DNA from: Pseudonocardia humida | GTDB taxonomy: Bacteria > Actinomycetota > Actinomycetes > Mycobacteriales > Pseudonocardiaceae | Reading direction: 5' to 3' | Assembly: GCF_023898865.1 (NCBI RefSeq) | Contig: NZ_JAGSOV010000089.1 | Span: 1 to 55,958, forward strand | Length of the DNA stretch: 55,958 nucleotides | Part shown: in pieces, positions 38,902 to 47,907 of the stretch | How positions within the stretch are numbered: position 1 is the first letter of the stretch | Layout: each line of letters begins with the position of its first letter | Program-made: the position numbers and the translations under genes | The notes under the pieces: generated by a model | The model's database searches: none | Told to the model about the DNA's origin: nothing | Seen by the model: the letters and a program-made list of their open reading frames with translations, nothing else

Positions 38902-40323
38902 TCACGAGTTCAGGTTGGTCGTGAGCATCCCGAGGACGGCGTCGAAGCCGCCGGCCGGAGTCGGTGGAAGCGTCGGAACGGCGGCGCGGACGCGCTCGAG
39001 CACATCGGCGGCCGAGGCGTCCGCCTGCTCGAGCAACCGGGGTAGGTCCACACCGGTCATGACGCCGTCCCTCTTGACCGCTCGGCCTGCGACCAGCACG
39101 GTGCGCACATCCGCGGTGGAGGTCTGGAAGATCAGGGTCCCGGCCGCGTCGATGTGCGGGTGCTGGGCCGTGCTCGGGCCACCGACGACGATCAGATCGG
39201 CTTGCTTGCCGGGGGTGAGGCTGCCGACCCGCTCGCCGAGGCCCACCGCCTCGGCGGCGTTGACGGTGCTCCACCTGAGCGCTTCGAGCGCCGTCGTCGA
39301 CACTCGCTCGGGATTGCGTCCAGCCAGGTTGAGCGCTTCGGTATCGGCCCACCGCTTGAAGCCCAACCCCTGGCGCAACTGGCTGAACAGATCGCCGCTG
39401 CCGAGGGAGATGATGTCGCAGGACAACGTCGGCGCGATCCCGTGCCGCTCGCAGGCGGCGAAGACCGGCAGGCCCATCCCCATGTTCAGCTCGGTCTCCA
39501 CCGAGATGGAGACCTTGGCCCCGGCGCGCGCCAGCGCCTGCCACTCCTCCTCGGCGAGGGTGTTGCAGTGCACGTGCACCTGGTCGGCGCCGAGCAGGCC
39601 CGCGAGGTCCAGCTGCTGGATCCCGCTCGGCGCGCCCCACACGGTTCCGGTGTGGGTCACCTGCAGTGCTGAGCGCTCGCGACCGACGCCGACCTCGGCG
39701 GCGGTCACCGACAGCGGTACGAGTCCGGGTTCTGTCAAGGCCACCCCGAGGGTGAGCAATCCTGAGTTCGACGCGAAGTAGGTGTCGGCGATGCGTGCGA
39801 AGTCCTTCAGCCGCCCCCCGTGGTCGCTGAAGTGCTGGGGCGCCATCGGGCTGCTGTCGAAGAAGCCGTAGCCGAAGATCGCGCGGATGCCCGCGTCCCG
39901 CAGTCCCGTCACGGCGGCGTCGCTGTGATCGGGGGTGTTGTTGCAGTGCGAGAAGTCGAGGATGGTCGTCACCCCCGACGCGAGCGCGTCCACGGCACCG
40001 AGCAGGTTGCCCAACCGAACATCTGCCGCTGTGTAAGCGGGGGATACCGCCAGCCGCATCCCGTAGAAGTAGCCGGCCAGCGGCCAGTCGGAGCACAGCC
40101 CTCGCATCTGCGTCTGCCAGGTGTGGCGGTGGGTGTCGATCAATCCCGGTGCGACGATGTGGCCGCTCGCGTCGACGATCTCGGCGTCGACGTCTCCGAG
40201 AGAGGCCGCCACCGCTGTGATGCGGCCGTCTTCGATGAGGACGTCGCCCTGTGGAAGCTCGCCGATGTCCGGGTCCATCGACAGGACGTGCCCGGCTCGG
40301 ATGAGAGTGCGCTGAGTCGCCAT
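38902..40323 (-). CDS. Amidohydrolase, 8-oxoguanine deaminase/atrazine-chlorohydrolase-like
   Basis: This 473-residue metal-dependent hydrolase belongs to the TrzN/AtzA/SsnA group. The metal motif DTHRHTWQTQMRG is near residue 63, VHVHCNTLAEEEWQALARAG carries the next histidine, and SCDIISLGSGDLFSQLRQG carries the late aspartate. LTPGKQADLIVVGG is the composite-domain signature. Such enzymes deaminate or dechlorinate heterocyclic rings. It starts 40 bases after an O-methyltransferase gene, so both are probably one transcript. The ATG at 40323 is chosen; the ATG at 40335 sits directly against its GGAGGG site and is less likely. Confidence 0.88.
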   Translation of the reverse strand: MATQRTLIRAGHVLSMDPDIGELPQGDVLIEDGRITAVAASLGDVDAEIVDASGHIVAPGLIDTHRHTWQTQMRGLCSDWPLAGYFYGMRLAVSPAYTAADVRLGNLLGAVDALASGVTTILDFSHCNNTPDHSDAAVTGLRDAGIRAIFGYGFFDSSPMAPQHFSDHGGRLKDFARIADTYFASNSGLLTLGVALTEPGLVPLSVTAAEVGVGRERSALQVTHTGTVWGAPSGIQQLDLAGLLGADQVHVHCNTLAEEEWQALARAGAKVSISVETELNMGMGLPVFAACERHGIAPTLSCDIISLGSGDLFSQLRQGLGFKRWADTEALNLAGRNPERVSTTALEALRWSTVNAAEAVGLGERVGSLTPGKQADLIVVGGPSTAQHPHIDAAGTLIFQTSTADVRTVLVAGRAVKRDGVMTGVDLPRLLEQADASAADVLERVRAAVPTLPPTPAGGFDAVLGMLTTNLNS

Positions 40324-40363
40324 CCTGGTCACCATCCCTCCGCGCTGTCACCCTCGCTTCCGT

Positions 40364-41413
40364 TCACGCCCGCAGGGTCGCCTCGATGAAGGAGAACGGG
40401 CTCGGGGTCGGCACGATGCGGTCCAACGCGAAGCCTGCCGAGGAGAGGAGCTGCTCGAACTCGTCCGCGCTGCGCTCCTTGCCGCCCTGCATGGCGAGCA
40501 TGACGAGGTCGATGGACTTGGTGAGGTGCGGCTCGTCGCCTGTCGGCACGATGCCCTCGACCACCACCAGCCGGGCTCCCGGCTCGGCGGCGGCCTTGAT
40601 GCTGCCCAGGATGCGCAGGCACCTGTCGTCGTCCCAGTCGTGCAGGATGTAGGACAGGACGTAGACGTCGGCGGGCGGCACCGACTCGAAGAAGTCACCG
40701 GCCACCACGTCTATGCGGCCGGTGAGCCCCTGCTGTTCGAGATGGCGCCGGGTGTCGGGCACCACCTCGGGCACGTCGAACACGATGCCCCGCCGGTCCG
40801 GCTCGTTCTCCAGGAGCCGGACGAGCACCGAACCGCTCGCTCCACCGATGTCGGCGACGACCGCACCGCCGGGGAGCCGGTAGCCCTCGAACATCCCGGC
40901 GCGCAGGCCGCCGGTCACGTTGGCCATCGCGGTCGACAGCAGCGCGACCCGCTCGGGGTCCTTGACGATCCAGTCGAAGAACGGTTGCCCGAAGTAGTGG
41001 GTGGCCGCGGTCTCGCCCGTGCGGACGTTGTGCAGCAGTTCGCTGAACGGGAGGTAGTGGGTTTCCATCCAGAACAGGGTCGCGGCTCGTGCGGAGTCGG
41101 CGCCGTTCGCGGACAGGGTGGCGCCGAGCGGTGTGGTCTCGACGGTGCCGTCGGGCAGGTGCCGGAAGACGCCGATCGGGGCGAGGGTCCGGATCAGCCT
41201 GCCCAGCGGCTCCGGCTGCGCTCCGCAGGCGGCCGCCAGGTCGGCGACGGTCTTCGGGCCGTCGTCGAGCTGCGTGGCGATGTCGAGCTTCGCGACGACG
41301 TACAGGGCCTGGGAGAGCTGGAACCCGCCGACGAGCTGGATCATCTGCATCGCCGGGGGAAGCTCGCCGGTGGGCTGATCCGCGGCATCGCCGGCGGGAG
41401 CGGTATCGGGCAC
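40364..41413 (-). CDS. O-methyltransferase of the plant/TcmN-C family
   Basis: This is a 349-residue enzyme with an N-terminal winged-helix dimerisation domain (GGFQLSQALYVVAKLDIATQ and CGAQPEPLGRLIRTLAPIGV). The Rossmann core has VVADIGGASGSVLVRLLENE for SAM and DVYVLSYILHDWDDDRCLRI, where the HDW carries the catalytic His and Asp seen in this family. Substrates of relatives are phenolic hydroxyls or carboxylates of secondary metabolites. The GTG at 41413 follows GAGGAG by seven bases. It is upstream of the amidohydrolase gene, with which it may form a tailoring or degradation pair. Confidence 0.9.
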   Translation of the reverse strand: MPDTAPAGDAADQPTGELPPAMQMIQLVGGFQLSQALYVVAKLDIATQLDDGPKTVADLAAACGAQPEPLGRLIRTLAPIGVFRHLPDGTVETTPLGATLSANGADSARAATLFWMETHYLPFSELLHNVRTGETAATHYFGQPFFDWIVKDPERVALLSTAMANVTGGLRAGMFEGYRLPGGAVVADIGGASGSVLVRLLENEPDRRGIVFDVPEVVPDTRRHLEQQGLTGRIDVVAGDFFESVPPADVYVLSYILHDWDDDRCLRILGSIKAAAEPGARLVVVEGIVPTGDEPHLTKSIDLVMLAMQGGKERSADEFEQLLSSAGFALDRIVPTPSPFSFIEATLRA

Positions 41414-41428
41414 GTCATATCTCCTCGG

Positions 41429-41533
41429 TCACGTTCGCATCAGGTCGTCGAACTCGGTCCGGATCATGTCCAGCCGGTCGGGGTCGAGACCGCCGACGAC
41501 GGCGCCGGGCATCGCCGGCCCGACGGCCGCCAT
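41429..41533 (-). CDS. Possible 34-residue peptide before the O-methyltransferase
   Basis: The ATG at 41533 opens MAAVGPAMPGAVVGGLDPDR and the frame ends LDMIRTEFDDLMRT, 15 bases before the methyltransferase start. The C-terminal half is amphipathic helical. The ribosome site is weak. It may be a leader peptide or the tail of a lost gene. Confidence 0.3.
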   Translation of the reverse strand: MAAVGPAMPGAVVGGLDPDRLDMIRTEFDDLMRT

Positions 41534-41701
41534 CGACCACCATCGGGGCGCGGACGGCTCCTCTCCATCCCGTGACTCAGGGACAGCGCCGATCCCGATC
41601 CCCCGATCGTGGGGGGTCCGGGGTTCCGGTGGCCCCGGCCCGCATCGGAGCCGTCGACGGCCGGCGCGTCGGTCGACCTGGTCGGAGGGTTGCAGCCCGG
41701 G

Positions 41702-42790
41702 TCACCAGTGCGTGTGCGCGGCCTGCCACTCGATCCCTGGTCGAACGATGTCGTCGAACAGCGTGGCCACGAGCTCGCCGCGGCTGGCCACGCCGACCTT
41801 GCGGAAGACCGCCTTGAGGTGGTCGCGCACCGTGTGCGGCGAGAGGTGGAGCTCCGCGGCGATCTCGTTGGTGGACAGGCCACCGGCCACGGCGCGGGTG
41901 ACCTCCTGCTCGCGCGCGGTGAGGCCGTAGGCGTCGAGGAGTATCGGCGCGACGTGGCTCGACGACGCCGGCATGACGACCAGCGCCGTCGAGGCGGCGG
42001 CGCCCCCGACCGCCGCTTGCCGGGACGCCGTGACGGTCAGCCAGCGACCGCTCGGCACCCGGAGCCGAACTGTCGCCGGGCCGTCGTCGCGGCCCGCGGT
42101 CACCGCAGCGGCCCGCGCGGTGAGGGCGGTGCTCACGGTCCGGAACTGGTACTTGTCCCACCACCCCTCGCCCGCGAGCTCGGTGAACCAGCGTTGGGCC
42201 TGCAGGTCCGTCGACACCAACGCGTCGTCCGGCCCGAACACGGCGATCCCGGGATGGTCCGGGCCGGTGGGTGCCACGTCCGGTTGCGTGACGGCCGTGA
42301 TCGTCGCCAGCGAGGCGGCGATCTGGGAACCCGCCGCGGCGACCCGGTCCACCTCCCGGGCGGTGAACGGCGGGCGCCCGACTCGGCGCATCAGCACCGC
42401 GACACCCCACGTGCGACCCCCGGCGCGCATCGCGACGCGCAACTCGTCGCCGTAGGCGAGCGGGCGCAGGAACTCCCGGTAGCGCGCGCTGCGCCGCAGG
42501 TTGCCGTCGGTCGCGGCGAGCAAGCTGGCGGCCGGCTGGTCCGAGCGGGCGAGATCCCGGAAGAGGAGCACGTCCTCCACCGTGTTCTCGCGGTGCCAGT
42601 AGTCCCTGCACCTGCCCTGCTCGACGTTCTCGATGAGCACCGGGTTGGCGGGCAGCATCGTCGCCGGGTCGACGGCGAACCACCCGGCCGCGTCGAAGGG
42701 GACGCTGCGACGCAGCCGCACCGACGCCCGAGCGAACACCTGGGCGTCGGGCTCGACCGGCGGAGCGGGCGGTACGGCCGGCGGTGACAT
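41702..42790 (-). CDS. LuxR-family regulator with a GAF/PAS-type sensor region
   Basis: This is a 362-residue regulator. The N-terminal two thirds resemble a GAF-type sensor: FARASVRLRRSVPFDAAGWF, RTWGVAVLMRRVGRPPFTAR and REVDRVAAAGSQIAASLATI. The C-terminal LuxR helix-turn-helix is YGLTAREQEVTRAVAGGLST followed by LHLSPHTVRDHLKAVFRKVG. The ATG at 42790 is the first plausible start. The upstream frame stays open into the remnant of a flavin oxidase and should not be counted. It probably controls the methyltransferase and amidohydrolase genes that follow after 288 bases on the same strand (inference). Confidence 0.88.
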   Translation of the reverse strand: MSPPAVPPAPPVEPDAQVFARASVRLRRSVPFDAAGWFAVDPATMLPANPVLIENVEQGRCRDYWHRENTVEDVLLFRDLARSDQPAASLLAATDGNLRRSARYREFLRPLAYGDELRVAMRAGGRTWGVAVLMRRVGRPPFTAREVDRVAAAGSQIAASLATITAVTQPDVAPTGPDHPGIAVFGPDDALVSTDLQAQRWFTELAGEGWWDKYQFRTVSTALTARAAAVTAGRDDGPATVRLRVPSGRWLTVTASRQAAVGGAAASTALVVMPASSSHVAPILLDAYGLTAREQEVTRAVAGGLSTNEIAAELHLSPHTVRDHLKAVFRKVGVASRGELVATLFDDIVRPGIEWQAAHTHW

Positions 42791-43272
42791 GACGGGCGAC
42801 GACCCTCGATGTCGCTTCGAACGGACGCTTCCAGCGAACCGTGCACCAGGTCGCAGTCGAGCGCCCGAACCCGCACCGGGGTCGTTCGTCGTCCCGTCGT
42901 CGGGCGGGCCCTGCGAGCGGCCACCGCCGCTCCCCGGGCGAACTCGGGAGCCTACGCCGGAAACGGCGTGACCCGGCTGGTCGGCCCGGAACACGCCGTC
43001 GGGGTCGTGGCTGCTCTGCACCGCCTGGAGCCTACGCAGCGTCGCGGTGGGGAGCACCCGCGTGCCCGTCCGCCCGGTACGCGGCGACGCACGGCCACCG
43101 ACCATCCCGCCCGCGCCCCGGCCGCCGTCGCTCACCGCTCAGCCGCTGAACTCGCTCAGCCGGTGGGTTCGGTCCCGACGGCGTCGACCACCCCGGTGGT
43201 CACCGAGGTCGAGTCCAGCACCGTGCCCGCCGGGGCGCCGTCGGGGCCGGCCGTCACCTGGACCAGTGCGCG
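42791..43272. other. Gap with a flavin-oxidase remnant
   Basis: The gap contains a BBE-type oxidase C-terminal remnant (42959-43078, minus). On the minus strand 43156-43270 is open (…GTVLDSTSVTTGVVDAVG, ending before 43156), but I cannot assign it. No other feature was seen. Confidence 0.5.
42959..43078 (-). pseudogene. FAD-linked (BBE) oxidase, C-terminal remnant
   Basis: The minus frame reads TLRRLQAVQSSHDPDGVFRA and DQPGHAVS, matching the end of berberine-bridge-type oxidases, where a lysine/arginine-rich helix precedes YDPDGVFR. The intact member at 6021-7391 ends with AEWDPHGVFRTHQNI. The catalytic part is lost and no stop follows at the natural position. Confidence 0.55.
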
Positions 43273-43623
43273 CTGAAGGACGGCAGCGCGTCGGACGTCC
43301 GCCGGGTGATCCACTGGCTCCGGGAGAACTACGCCGAGCCGGTCCGGGTGGAGGACCCGGCCCGCCGCGCCACGCTGAGCGTCTCCACCTTCCACAAGGT
43401 GTTCGCCACGGTCACGGCGATGAGCCCGATCCAGTACCGGAAGCGGATCCGGCCGCAGGAGGCCCGCCGACTGCTCGTCGCGGGCGGCACCGACGTCACC
43501 GGCGCCGCGCACGCCGTCGGCTACGACAGCCCCTCGCAGTTCAGCCGGGAGTACCGGCGGCTGTTCGGCGCCCCGCCCCGCCGCGACGCCGTCCGGGAGC
43601 GTGCCGAGCAGCGGATCGCCTAG
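43273..43623 (+). pseudogene. AraC-family regulator lacking its N-terminal domain
   Basis: Only the DNA-binding third of an AraC protein is present: SDVRRVIHWLRENYAEPVRV, ATLSVSTFHKVFATVTAMSP, IQYRKRIRPQEARRLLVAGG and VTGAAHAVGYDSPSQFSREY. The two helix-turn-helix units look intact, but the ligand-binding N-terminus (about 190 residues in relatives) is gone, and the frame enters from unrelated sequence. A GTG at 43306 could start a bare DNA-binding domain. It may be a decayed gene or a minimal regulator. Confidence 0.65.
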
Positions 43624-43709
43624 GCCGGACGGTCCCACACCTCGCCCCGCCGGCGCGCCCGCAGCGCGGTCCGACCACGCGCGAGCGGTTCGATCAGGGC
43701 GGGAACGGC

Positions 43710-44315
43710 TCAGTCCGGCTGCCGGACGATGCGGTCGCGCCCGTCGGCGCCGAGTCGGATCGCGTCGACCAGCATCTGCACGAGCTGCTCCACGCCGACC
43801 CCCCAGGTGTCCTTGGCCAGGTGGCCGCTGAGTTCCAGTCCGGCGATGCCGTGGGCGCTCGACAGCACCAGGGCGCCGTAGCGGTGTGCGTCGGGTTCGC
43901 CGACCACGTCCGCGACGAGGGTGAGGAACTCGTTCTCGAGGCGGCCGGCGGCATCGACGGCCGCCGGCGCGTCCGCCGGGATGCTGAACATCAGCGCGTA
44001 CAGGTGCGGCTGCCGGCGGGCGACCGCGATCAGGCCCAGGACCGCTCGCTCGAGCCGTGCGCCCGGGTCGGCGTCGAGGTCGGCGCGCAGCTGCTCCACG
44101 TCGTCCGCCAGCGCGTTCCACGCCTCGACCGCGAGCTGGGTCAGCAGGTGCTCCTTGCTCTCGAAGTGTCCGTAGGGCGCGCCGCGGGAGACCCCGGCGA
44201 GCGCCCCCACCGCGCGGAGGGTGACGGCGTCGGGCCCGCCCTCGTCGAGCAGCTGGGACGCGGCGCGGATGAGGGTCCGCCGCGTCGCAGCCGCCGTCTC
44301 GGCCCGGGTCACCAC
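43710..44315 (-). CDS. TetR/AcrR-family regulator
   Basis: This is a 201-residue repressor. RAETAAATRRTLIRAASQLL, VTLRAVGALAGVSRGAPYGH and FESKEHLLTQLAVEAWNAL form the DNA-binding domain. The C-terminal domain (WHG type) reads RRQPHLYALMFSIPADAPAA. The GTG at 44315 (or 44312) is preferred because an upstream ATG at 44378 would place the start inside the operator. There is no strong ribosome site, so a leaderless message is possible. It is divergent from a SnoaL-like gene, with two palindromes in between. Confidence 0.88.
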   Translation of the reverse strand: MVTRAETAAATRRTLIRAASQLLDEGGPDAVTLRAVGALAGVSRGAPYGHFESKEHLLTQLAVEAWNALADDVEQLRADLDADPGARLERAVLGLIAVARRQPHLYALMFSIPADAPAAVDAAGRLENEFLTLVADVVGEPDAHRYGALVLSSAHGIAGLELSGHLAKDTWGVGVEQLVQMLVDAIRLGADGRDRIVRQPD

Positions 44316-44330
44316 GCCGGGCAGTTTACT

Positions 44331-44377
44331 TGACAATGTCACATGGATGGGCCACCGTCGTTCATATGACGTTGTCA
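44331..44377. promoter_or_regulatory. Twin operator for the divergent TetR gene
   Basis: TGACAATGTCA (44331-44341) is a perfect palindrome around one central base. A near copy, TGACGTTGTCA, lies at 44367-44377. Both are followed by catg, so they are also direct repeats spaced 36 bp start to start. They bracket the region where both divergent promoters must lie. Confidence 0.8.
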
Positions 44378-44878
44378 CATGAAATGCCCACCGCCGAAGC
44401 CCTCGTGCGCCGCTTGCACGATCGTGCCGAGATCAGCGACGTCCAGCTGCGGTACGCCACGGGCACCGACTCCCGCGACTGGGAGCTCTTCCGCAGCTGC
44501 TTCACCGAGGAGGTCGAGGTCGACTTCAGCGACGGCTTCGGCCAGCCCGTCGTCCGGGTGCACGCCGATGACTGGGTGACGGCCACGGCCCCGCGGATGG
44601 AGTCCTTCCGGGCGACCCAGCACATGATCACGAACCTCGTGATCACGTTCGTCGACGACGACCGCGCCACCTGCGTCGCCTACGTCCGGGCCAGCCACCA
44701 CCTCCCGAACAGCACCGGCGACAGCGACCAGACCGTGCACGGGTACTACACCAACCGCTTCGAGCGGACCGCGCACGGCTGGCGGATCGCCGCGGTCAAG
44801 TTGACCGCGCTGTGGATGACCGGCAACTTCGGCATCTTCCAGGCGGCCCTGGCTCCCCCGCATCCCCGCCCGATCTGA
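44366..44878 (+). CDS. SnoaL-like (NTF2-fold) protein
   Basis: This protein has 170 residues from ATG 44366 (164 from ATG 44384). It is of the same SnoaL_4 type as the gene at 18893: LVRRLHDRAEISDVQLRYAT, DSRDWELFRSCFTEEVEVDF, then MITNLVITFVDDDRATCVAY and RFERTAHGWRIAAVKLTALW. The first ATG overlaps the second operator, so repressor binding would cover the start; the message may be leaderless. Its partner enzymes are not adjacent. It is likely repressed by the divergent TetR protein (inference). Confidence 0.85.
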   Translation: MTLSHEMPTAEALVRRLHDRAEISDVQLRYATGTDSRDWELFRSCFTEEVEVDFSDGFGQPVVRVHADDWVTATAPRMESFRATQHMITNLVITFVDDDRATCVAYVRASHHLPNSTGDSDQTVHGYYTNRFERTAHGWRIAAVKLTALWMTGNFGIFQAALAPPHPRPI

Positions 44879-45457
44879 CCGGCCGCACCATCGTCGGGTA
44901 GCAGGCGGTGCGGCTGGCCGCGCGACCCAGGTGCTGGTCCTGACCACCTTCGACCTCGACGAGTACGTGTGCGGGGCGCTGCGGGCCGGGCGTCCGGGTT
45001 CCTGCTCAAGGATGCGGGCCCGGAGCGGCTGCTGGCGGCGTTGGCCACGGTCATGGGCGGTGACGCGCTGCTCGCGCCCAGCGTGACCCGGCGACTCGTC
45101 GAGGCGTTCACCCGCCAGGTCCGCTCCGCCCCGGTCTCCACACCACCGGACCTGGGCGCGCTGACGTCCCGCGAGGTCGAGGTCCCCGCGCAGGTCGGCC
45201 GCGGTCTGTCCAACCCGGAGATCGCCGACCGGCTCGTCATCAGCGAGGCGACCGTCAAGACCCACCTCAACCGCGCGATGACCGAACTGGACCTGGACAG
45301 CCGGGCGCAGGCGGTGGTGGTGGCGTACGAGACAGGGCTGGTGACACCCGGGAGCGGGCACACGGCCGGCGACTGCGCAGAGTGATCTGCAGGGTGTCCA
45401 CGCGCCGACGGCGGTTGCCGTCGGGACGGCCGAACGCGATCGCCTCCTGCACCGGGG
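44879..45457. other. Gap occupied by a decayed response-regulator gene
   Basis: Apart from the pseudogene at 44901-45385 the stretch holds nothing recognisable. The final 70 bases lie between the pseudogene and the convergent IclR gene and show no clear terminator. Confidence 0.5.
44901..45385 (+). pseudogene. NarL/FixJ-type response regulator, truncated and frameshifted
   Basis: One frame reads ATQVLVLTTFDLDEYVCGAL (end of the receiver domain). After a shift of frame near 44990 the sequence continues ASGFLLKDAGPERLLAALAT, and then the LuxR-type DNA-binding domain: TSREVEVPAQVGRGLSNPEI and SEATVKTHLNRAMTELDLDS. The phosphorylated aspartate region and N-terminus are missing, and no sensor kinase is nearby. 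The intact second frame alone could give a DNA-binding protein from about 44969, but this is doubtful. Confidence 0.75.
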
Positions 45458-46246
45458 TCAGGAGCCGACGATCCGCGAGATCGCGAGGCTCGCCGTGCGC
45501 AGGGCCACGCGGACGCCGACCTGCGACCCGCCCTCGTCGGGTGCGACCAGTGACAGCGCACCCAGTGGGTCGCCGCGGCGGCTCAGGATCGGCGCGGCGA
45601 CCGAGGACATCGTGGTGGGACCGGTGGGTGCTGGGTTGGGTCCGATGCGCAGCGGGTTGGGCCCGGTCATCGCGCAGACGCCCTCCCTGCGGACGGTGGC
45701 CATGAGCCGGCGGAGGTTGCCCGCGTCGGGTGCGGTGGCGAGTGCCTCGTCGCGCACCTGCTCGGGAGCGTGGGCCAGCAGGGCGACGCCGATGCCGGTC
45801 CGGGCGAGGGGGAGGCGTCCGCCGACGCGGTACTTGACCGCGGCGGCGTCGCGCGCCGAGAGGCGCTCGACGAGCACGGCCTCCTGGCCGTCGCGGACGG
45901 CGAGGAGGATGTGTTGGCCGGTGACCTGGTGCAGGTCCTGCATGAACGGGAGCGCGGCGGCGCGCAGCCCGTGACCGCGGGGGGCCAGCGAGGCGATCTC
46001 GAGCAGGTGCAGGCCGACGACGAAGTCGCCGTTGTCGAGGCGTTCGAGTGCGCCCACGCCGATCAGCTGAGCGGCGATCCGCGAGGTGGTGCTCTTGGGC
46101 AGGCCCGCCCGGGCCGCGAGCGCGTGCAGGGGCAGGCCCTCGCCTGCGGCGGCGAAGGCGCCCAGGACCCGGAAGGCCCGCTGCAGGATCGGCTCGCCGT
46201 GCAGCGGCCGTCCGGAGCGACGGGTCGGCACGACCGTGCCGCTCAT
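45458..46246 (-). CDS. IclR-family transcriptional regulator
   Basis: This is a 262-residue regulator. The winged helix reads PILQRAFRVLGAFAAAGEGL, LHALAARAGLPKSTTSRIAA and QLIGVGALERLDNGDFVVGL. The ligand domain contains VTGQHILLAVRDGQEAVLVE, RVGGRLPLARTGIGVALLAH and GDPLGALSLVAP. IclR proteins commonly control aromatic degradation. This one is divergent, across only 47 bases, from a flavin hydroxylase that heads a ring-cleavage operon, and it almost certainly regulates that operon (inference). Confidence 0.92.
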   Translation of the reverse strand: MSGTVVPTRRSGRPLHGEPILQRAFRVLGAFAAAGEGLPLHALAARAGLPKSTTSRIAAQLIGVGALERLDNGDFVVGLHLLEIASLAPRGHGLRAAALPFMQDLHQVTGQHILLAVRDGQEAVLVERLSARDAAAVKYRVGGRLPLARTGIGVALLAHAPEQVRDEALATAPDAGNLRRLMATVRREGVCAMTGPNPLRIGPNPAPTGPTTMSSVAAPILSRRGDPLGALSLVAPDEGGSQVGVRVALRTASLAISRIVGS

Positions 46247-46293
46247 CGGAACCGCCGGTGCGCGACGCTGCTCACCCGCCGAATGCTAGCGCC

Positions 46294-47886
46294 GTGACCC
46301 GCGCAGACCACGACGATCGGACGCCGGTGGTGATCGCCGGCGCCGGTCCCGCCGGGCTCGCCGCCGCGAGCGAGCTCGCCCACCACGGCATCCGGACCGT
46401 GGTGGTCGAGCCCCGCCGGCACGTCTCCCACCTCAGACCCCGCGCGAAGACCACCAGCGCGCGGACGATGGAGCTGTTCCGCCGCTGGGGTGTCGCGGAC
46501 ACCGTGCGCGCCGCGGCACCGCTGTCGCCGCACTGGAGCCGGCGCGTCGTGTTCTGCGAGACGCTCGCCGGCGAGGCGATCACCGAGTTCCGGGACGTCT
46601 TCGGGCTCAGCGCCGCGGAGCACGGGCTCGCCGCCGAGGCGGGCCAGCAGGTGGCGCAGCCGGTGGTCGAGGAGGTCCTGCGCGAGCACCTGGAGCGCAG
46701 CGGTCTCGCCGAGCTCCGCCTCGGCGAGCGCCTGCGGGGCTTCACGGCACAGCCGGACGGCGTGACCTGCGAGGTCGTCCGGGCCGACGGATCGATATAC
46801 CGGCTGGACGCGGAGTACCTGCTCGGGTGCGACGGCGGCCGGAGCGCGGTGCGGAACGGCATCGGGGCCACGCTCCGCGGCGGCTCCGCCCCGGCGGCCA
46901 ACCTCAACGCGGTCATCCGGGCCCCCGGCCTGCGGCCGGCGGCGGGTACGGCCCTGCACTACTGGGTGGTCGGCACGGACGTGCCCGGCGTCGTGGGTCC
47001 GCTGGACCGCGCCGGGACGTGGTGGGTCAGCCTCGGGGGCGTCGGTGGGTCGGCCGACACGGAACGTGCCGTGGGGCTGATCGCGGAGCTCGCCGGTCGG
47101 CCCGTCGCGGAGCTCGGTGTCGACGTGCTCTCGACCGACCCGTGGACGCCGCGGATGATGCTGGCCGACCGCTGGGCCACCGAGCGGGTCTTCCTGGTCG
47201 GCGAGAGCGCCCACGTCAACCCGCCCCTGGGCGGGCACGGGTTCAACACCTGCGTCGGGGACGCGGTCAACATCGGCTGGAAGCTCGCCGCGGTGCTGCG
47301 GGGATGGGCCGGTCCCGGATTGCTGGCCTCCTACGAGGTCGAGCGTCGCGGGGTCGCCGAGCGCACCCTCGCCTCGGCCGTGCGCAACCTGCGGGCCTCC
47401 GGACCGGACCGGGCGACCACCGCCGACCGGATCCAGGAGACCAAGGCGGAGGAGTTCCACTCGCTGGGGCTGGTCCTGGGCTACTCCTACGCGGGCTCAC
47501 CGGTGGTCGCCGGCGAGGGCGACCCGCCACCGCCCGGCGGGGGGAGCAGCGTGCAGAGCTATGCCCCGACGACCCGGCCGGGGGCACGCCTCCCGCACGC
47601 GTGGGTCGGTCCCGGGCATGCCCTGTACGACGACCTCGGCCGCGGGATGACCCTGCTGCGGCCACCGGACTCCGACGCGGCGGCGGTCGACGCCTTCGCC
47701 GGGCGGGCCGCCGAGCTGGGCGTGCCGCTGACCCTGATCGATCTCCCCATCGGGACCGACCGGGCTCCGGACCACCTCCTCGTCCGGCCGGACCAGCACA
47801 TCGCCTGGCGTGGGCGCGACCTCGCCACCGTCGACCTGAGCCGGCTCTGCGGCATCCCGCAGCCGCAACGGCTCGCCCACGGATGA
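46294..47886 (+). CDS. FAD-dependent phenol-type hydroxylase
   Basis: This 530-residue flavin monooxygenase is of the MhpA/TfdB class. VVIAGAGPAGLAAASELAHH is at 12-31, LLGCDGGRSAVRNGIG is near residue 175, and VFLVGESAHVNPPLGGHGFN plus VGDAVNIGWKLAAVL form the second FAD region. A thioredoxin-like C-terminal part follows. Such enzymes add a hydroxyl group ortho to an existing one, giving a catechol for ring cleavage. The GTG at 46294 is chosen from the usual distance to the FAD motif. It is the first gene of the operon, and an extradiol dioxygenase follows 21 bases later. Confidence 0.93.
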   Translation: MTRADHDDRTPVVIAGAGPAGLAAASELAHHGIRTVVVEPRRHVSHLRPRAKTTSARTMELFRRWGVADTVRAAAPLSPHWSRRVVFCETLAGEAITEFRDVFGLSAAEHGLAAEAGQQVAQPVVEEVLREHLERSGLAELRLGERLRGFTAQPDGVTCEVVRADGSIYRLDAEYLLGCDGGRSAVRNGIGATLRGGSAPAANLNAVIRAPGLRPAAGTALHYWVVGTDVPGVVGPLDRAGTWWVSLGGVGGSADTERAVGLIAELAGRPVAELGVDVLSTDPWTPRMMLADRWATERVFLVGESAHVNPPLGGHGFNTCVGDAVNIGWKLAAVLRGWAGPGLLASYEVERRGVAERTLASAVRNLRASGPDRATTADRIQETKAEEFHSLGLVLGYSYAGSPVVAGEGDPPPPGGGSSVQSYAPTTRPGARLPHAWVGPGHALYDDLGRGMTLLRPPDSDAAAVDAFAGRAAELGVPLTLIDLPIGTDRAPDHLLVRPDQHIAWRGRDLATVDLSRLCGIPQPQRLAHG

Positions 47887-47907
47887 CCTCATGAAGGGAG
47901 CGCACCC

